The notes under the pieces were generated by a model. The model had not been told where the DNA came from, did no database searches, and saw only the letters and a program-made list of their open reading frames with translations. From contig JAQGHK010000530.1 of NCBI GenBank assembly GCA_028288875.1, forward strand, positions 1-10,203: a stretch of DNA of 10,203 bases. The letters run 5' to 3'. Positions 7,798 through 10,203 of the stretch are shown here, one piece after another. Both the position numbers and the translations under genes were made by a program. Source of the stretch: Phycisphaerales bacterium (GTDB taxonomy: Bacteria > Planctomycetota > Phycisphaerae > Tepidisphaerales > Tepidisphaeraceae). Within the stretch, counting starts at the first letter, position 1; every line of letters begins with the position of its first letter.

Positions 7798-7808
7798 GGC
7801 CGTATTCT
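7780..7808 (+). promoter_or_regulatory. Candidate promoter for tRNA-Leu
   Basis: TTGCAT (7780-7785) and TATTCT (7803-7808) are spaced by 17 bp, with three and four consensus matches. The expected start near 7815 lies about 15 nt before the mature tRNA 5' end, a normal distance for a tRNA leader. Confidence 0.4.
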
Positions 7809-7829
7809 TTCCGCCTCGCTACAGGCAAC

Positions 7830-7913
7830 GCGGCCGTGGCGGAATTGGCAGACGCGCAAGATTCAGGTTCTTGTGTAGGTAACTACGTGGAGGTTCGACC
7901 CCTCTCGGCCGCA
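7830..7913 (+). tRNA. tRNA-Leu (anticodon CAG)
   Basis: The gene folds into a full class II cloverleaf. The acceptor stem GCGGCCG (7830-7836) pairs perfectly with CGGCCGC (7906-7912), and the discriminator is A7913, as expected for leucine. The D arm is GCG/CGC with the GG pair at 7847-7848. The anticodon stem is CAAGA/TCTTG and the loop TTCAGGT has anticodon CAG at 7864-7866, reading CUG. The long variable arm (7874-7888, stem GTAG/CTAC) is typical of Leu. The T arm is GGAGG/CCTCT (one G-U pair) with loop TTCGACC. CCA is not encoded (CTG follows), so the 3' end must be added by a nucleotidyltransferase. Confidence 0.97.
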
Positions 7914-7919
7914 CTGAAG

Positions 7920-7947
7920 AAACCCGCCCACCTTGGGCGGGTTTTTT
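7920..7947 (+). terminator. Rho-independent terminator of tRNA-Leu
   Basis: A 10-bp perfect stem (AACCCGCCCA at 7921-7930 with TGGGCGGGTT at 7934-7943), extendable by one A-T pair, has a 3-nt loop (CCT). A run of six T (7942-7947) overlaps and follows its 3' arm. It starts 7 bases after the tRNA, so the tRNA is probably a single-gene transcript insulated from the downstream operon. Confidence 0.92.
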
Positions 7948-8090
7948 GTTGCGCCTCAGGAGCTCCCGGAACGCGTCAGCCATCGAACCTCCTTCCATCG
8001 GCCGACACTTTCGGTTCGCGGCCTAGCCATCGCTGCTTTCGAATTTTCTCCACTGGCTCCACTGAGACTGAATCTTAACTCATTGGCAGC

Positions 8091-8120
8091 TCGACAAGTT
8101 GGGACGCGAGTGCCTATCAA
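8091..8120 (+). promoter_or_regulatory. Candidate promoter for the paoABC-like operon
   Basis: TCGACA (8091-8096; five of six -35 matches) and TATCAA (8115-8120; four of six -10 matches) are 18 bp apart. Transcription would start near 8127, leaving about 40 nt before the paoA ATG. The rest of the stretch from 7948 to 8090 shows nothing I can name. Confidence 0.35.
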
Positions 8121-8156
8121 TCGAGGTCGGCCAGCCGTTGTACTGGTCGCGGCAAC

Positions 8157-8162
8157 AAGGAG
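8157..8162 (+). promoter_or_regulatory. Ribosome binding site fixing the paoA start
   Basis: AAGGAG stands 5 nt before the ATG at 8168. It rules in this ATG over an in-frame GTG-type start near 8099, which has no such site and would put an unrelated 23-residue extension ahead of the Tat signal. Confidence 0.8.
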
Positions 8163-8167
8163 CGTGC

Positions 8168-8824
8168 ATGTCGCAACCGGATTCGATGGATAAGGTTGAT
8201 CTGCCGGCCGAAGGCGTCGGCATCACCCGGCGCGACGTGCTGGCCACGGCGACAACCGTCGGCGTCACGGTCACCCTTTCCTCGCTGCTGCCGGGGTGTT
8301 CGACGGCAAAGCCGACGGACGCCAAGCTCGTCCCGCCCGCGCCTGACGTCAATCCCGTCGGCACCATTCCGGTTTCGCTCAATATCAATGGCCAGCCGCA
8401 CCAAATGAATCTGGAGCCGCGCGTCACGCTGCTGGATGCCCTGCGGGAAGATTTGGGCCTGACTGGAACAAAGAAAGGCTGCGACCACGGCCAGTGCGGC
8501 GCCTGTACCGTGCTGATCGATGGTAAGCGGATGAACAGCTGCCTGACGCTCGCCTGCTCGGCGCAGAACAAAAAGATCACAACGGTTGAAGGCCTCGCCA
8601 AGGGCGATGAACTGCACCCTGTTCAGCAGGCCTTCATCGATTGCGACGCGTTCCAATGCGGTTACTGCACGCCGGGCCAGATCTGCTCGGCGGTCGGCGC
8701 GATCAGTGAAGGTCATCTCAAATCAGACGACGACATCCGCGAACAGATGTCCGGCAATATCTGTCGGTGCGGGGCCTACCCCAACATCGTCAACGCCGTC
8801 CGCCAGGCGATGCAGACCGCCTAG
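8168..8824 (+). CDS. paoA: Aldehyde oxidoreductase iron-sulfur subunit, PaoA/YagT-like
   Basis: Small subunit of a molybdenum hydroxylase (xanthine oxidase family); it passes electrons from the Mo centre to FAD through two 2Fe-2S clusters. It has 218 residues. The N-terminus is a twin-arginine signal (GITRRDVLATATTVGVTVTL, residues 18-37), so the folded protein should cross the membrane by Tat. The plant-type cluster has Cys105, 110, 113 and 125 (GCDHGQCGACTVL); the helical cluster has Cys164, 167, 199 and 201 (CGYC, CRCG). The text closely resembles E. coli PaoA as I recall it, but appears to lack an insertion between the CGYC and CRCG motifs. Oddity: LLPGC at 40-44 after the Tat helix looks like an imperfect lipobox. 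First gene of its operon; paoB follows after 45 bp. The exact aldehyde substrate is unknown. Confidence 0.93.
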   Translation: MSQPDSMDKVDLPAEGVGITRRDVLATATTVGVTVTLSSLLPGCSTAKPTDAKLVPPAPDVNPVGTIPVSLNINGQPHQMNLEPRVTLLDALREDLGLTGTKKGCDHGQCGACTVLIDGKRMNSCLTLACSAQNKKITTVEGLAKGDELHPVQQAFIDCDAFQCGYCTPGQICSAVGAISEGHLKSDDDIREQMSGNICRCGAYPNIVNAVRQAMQTA

Positions 8825-8869
8825 CTCGCCTCAAATCTATTTCGTCCGAAACCGCCTTCCGGAGCCTTT

Positions 8870-9856
8870 ATGTATCCCTTCACTTACACGGCAGTCACGA
8901 AGGAAGGCCAAGCGATTGACGCCATCGCCACCGCGCCGATGGCGCACTTCCTCGCCGGCGGAACGAATCTCGTCGATGAGATGAAGCTGAATGTCCGCCG
9001 TCCGACGCAGCTCATCGATATCAATTCGATCGGCCTGAACAAGATCGAAGCCAGAAACGGTGGCCTTCGTATCGGCGCCCTCGTCAAAAACAGTGATCTA
9101 GCCTACGACGAGAGCGTTATGAGCATGTATCCCGTCATGAGCGAAGCCTTGCTCAGCGGTGCCAGCGCTCAGCTTCGCAACATGGCCACCACAGGCGGAA
9201 ATCTGCTGCAGAAAACCCGCTGCACGTACTACCGCGATACGCACTACGAAAATTGCAATAAGCGAAATCCCGGTAGTGGATGTGCGGCCATCGAAGGCTT
9301 CAATCGAATGCACGCCCTGCTCGGCACGAGCGATCAATGCATCGCAACGCACCCCAGCGACATGTGCGTCGCTATGGCCGCGCTAGATGCCATGATCGTA
9401 GTGAAAGGCCCGAAGGGGGAGCGGTCGATTCCGCTTGCCGATTTCTACGTCGCCTATGGCGATGATCCGGCCAAGGAAAATACGCTGGCCCATGACGAAC
9501 TGATCACCGCGGTCGATTTACCGGCCCTGCCTTGGGCCAAGCGATCGCTTTATCTTAAGACGCGCGACCGTGCGTCGTATGAGTTCGCCTTGGCATCGGC
9601 CGCGGTTGCATTGGAATTGGACGGCAATTCAATTAAGTCCGCCCGCGTGGCACTCGGCGGCATCGCCGCCAAGCCGTGGCGATCCAAGGAAGCAGAGGCG
9701 TCACTGGTTGGTAAGGACGCAACCGATGCCACCTTCGCCGCCGCAGCAACTGCTGCGCTCGCGACCGCCAAACCGCAAAAATACAACGCGTTCAAAGTCG
9801 ATCTCGCGAAGCGCACCATCGTCCAAGCCCTGACGAACGCCGCCGCGATGGCGTAA
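8870..9856 (+). CDS. paoB: Aldehyde oxidoreductase FAD-binding subunit, PaoB/YagS-like
   Basis: FAD subunit of the same enzyme; it takes electrons from the 2Fe-2S clusters and hands them to the external acceptor. It has 328 residues of the CO-dehydrogenase flavoprotein type. FAD-binding motifs are FLAGGTNLVDEMK (27-39) and ATTGGNLLQ (106-114). The segment after the second motif (TRCTYYRD, then CNKRNPGSGC) carries Cys118, 129 and 138, with Cys157 (SDQC) and Cys166 further on. In E. coli PaoB this region binds an additional 4Fe-4S cluster, and conservation here suggests the same. No signal peptide is visible, as expected if it is exported with the Tat-bearing subunit. ATG is preceded by GGAG (8861-8864) at 5 nt. 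Confidence 0.93.
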   Translation: MYPFTYTAVTKEGQAIDAIATAPMAHFLAGGTNLVDEMKLNVRRPTQLIDINSIGLNKIEARNGGLRIGALVKNSDLAYDESVMSMYPVMSEALLSGASAQLRNMATTGGNLLQKTRCTYYRDTHYENCNKRNPGSGCAAIEGFNRMHALLGTSDQCIATHPSDMCVAMAALDAMIVVKGPKGERSIPLADFYVAYGDDPAKENTLAHDELITAVDLPALPWAKRSLYLKTRDRASYEFALASAAVALELDGNSIKSARVALGGIAAKPWRSKEAEASLVGKDATDATFAAAATAALATAKPQKYNAFKVDLAKRTIVQALTNAAAMA

Positions 9857-9918
9857 CGAAATGTGCCTGCTTCATTACGCGCCAGAATGAATTCGATCTT
9901 TCGCTCGGAGTAGCCGCC

Positions 9919-10203
9919 ATGCCCATGACCGCCCCAACTACCAGCCCCAGCAAGTCGCCCATCGGTCAACCGATCAGCCGGGTGGATGGCCGCCTGAAAG
10001 TCACGGGCCGCGCGGTGTACGCAGCCGATACGCAGCAGTCCAATGTCTGCCACGCGGTGCTGGTCGGATCGCCGATCGCCAAAGGCAAGATCACGTCGAT
10101 CGATACCAGCGAGGCGGAAAAATCGGTCGGCGTGATCAAAGTAGTGACTCCGGAGAACCGCCCGAAGATCGGCGCGCCAAAGAAAGGCGACCCCATGAGC
10201 GGC
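9919..10203 (+). CDS. paoC: Aldehyde oxidoreductase molybdenum-binding subunit, PaoC/YagR-like, N-terminal part
   Basis: Large catalytic subunit that holds the molybdopterin cofactor and oxidises aldehydes to acids. Only the first 95 codons are present; the frame stays open to the window end. After a short Ser/Thr/Pro lead, the text IGQPISRVDGRLKVTGRAVYAAD (residues 15-37), NVCHAVLVGSPIAKGKI and the VGVIKVVTPENRP run match the N-terminal domain of the xanthine oxidase/PaoC family. The Mo-binding motifs and active-site Glu would lie downstream. ATG at 9919 has GGAG 8 nt upstream (9907-9910); a second ATG at 9925 is possible. No signal peptide is seen. The gap from paoB is 62 bp, with no other gene or promoter evident. 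Confidence 0.9.
   Translation, partial: MPMTAPTTSPSKSPIGQPISRVDGRLKVTGRAVYAADTQQSNVCHAVLVGSPIAKGKITSIDTSEAEKSVGVIKVVTPENRPKIGAPKKGDPMSG

Noticed and set aside
7830..7913. tRNA-Leu as an integration site for a mobile element
   Set aside because: I see no second copy of the tRNA 3' end in the window, no integrase, and no shift in gene type typical of an island; the neighbouring operon is ordinary metabolism.
7755..8078. An open frame of 107 codons across the tRNA-Leu gene
   Set aside because: Its middle is a translation of the tRNA itself (AELADAQDSGS) and it runs through the terminator, so it is not a protein gene.
8099..8167. In-frame 23-residue extension of paoA
   Set aside because: It has no ribosome site and would bury the Tat signal behind unrelated residues; the ATG at 8168 has a clear AAGGAG.
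8117..8716. A 199-codon minus-strand frame opposite paoA
   Set aside because: It is antisense to a gene with all eight cluster cysteines, has no familiar motif, and has a composition typical of reverse-frame shadows.

Overview
The window is GC-rich bacterial DNA with dense genes and several GTG/TTG starts. It has three parts: the 3' end of a metallocarboxypeptidase gene; a six-gene minus-strand operon for the membrane arm of respiratory complex I; and, past a tRNA-Leu gene, the start of a plus-strand operon for a molybdenum aldehyde oxidoreductase of the PaoABC (YagTSR) type. No protein here fixes the phylum. The wording of NuoN (HFWCPDVFEG), the long NuoL C-terminus and the genes together would fit a Planctomycetota/Verrucomicrobiota-like lineage, but that is a weak guess from memory, not a search result.

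Region 1 (1-345, plus): the last 114 codons of an M32 carboxypeptidase (carboxypeptidase Taq family). It converges on nuoN, and the two 3' ends overlap by 13 bp.

Region 2 (333-7621, minus): nuoH-nuoJ-nuoK-nuoL-nuoM-nuoN, transcribed right to left. Junctions are 8 bp or less or are 4-bp overlaps, so it reads as one transcript with coupled translation. These are six of the seven core membrane subunits: NuoH carries the quinone-site entry, NuoJ/K link it to the pumps, and NuoL/M/N are the three antiporter-like proton pumps. nuoI, which normally lies between nuoH and nuoJ, is absent, and no nuoA-G lies upstream, so the hydrophilic arm and NuoA must be encoded elsewhere if the complex is complete.

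Region 3 (7622-8167): a control region with no protein gene. On the minus strand it holds a candidate nuoH promoter and a leader hairpin. On the plus strand it holds a candidate promoter overlapped by an 8-bp inverted repeat, a complete tRNA-Leu(CAG), a strong intrinsic terminator, and a candidate promoter for the next operon.

Region 4 (8168-10203, plus): paoA (two 2Fe-2S clusters, twin-arginine signal), paoB (FAD subunit with the extra cysteine-rich segment of this family) and the first 95 codons of paoC (molybdopterin subunit), cut by the window end. Electrons from aldehyde oxidation at the Mo centre would pass through the 2Fe-2S clusters to FAD. The Tat signal on the small subunit suggests that the folded complex is exported.

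I found no mobile element, CRISPR array or defence system. The window is mostly ordinary metabolism. The points worth a second look are the missing nuoI, the altered motif in NuoN, the layout of the divergent control region, and a possible lipid anchor on the exported iron-sulfur subunit.
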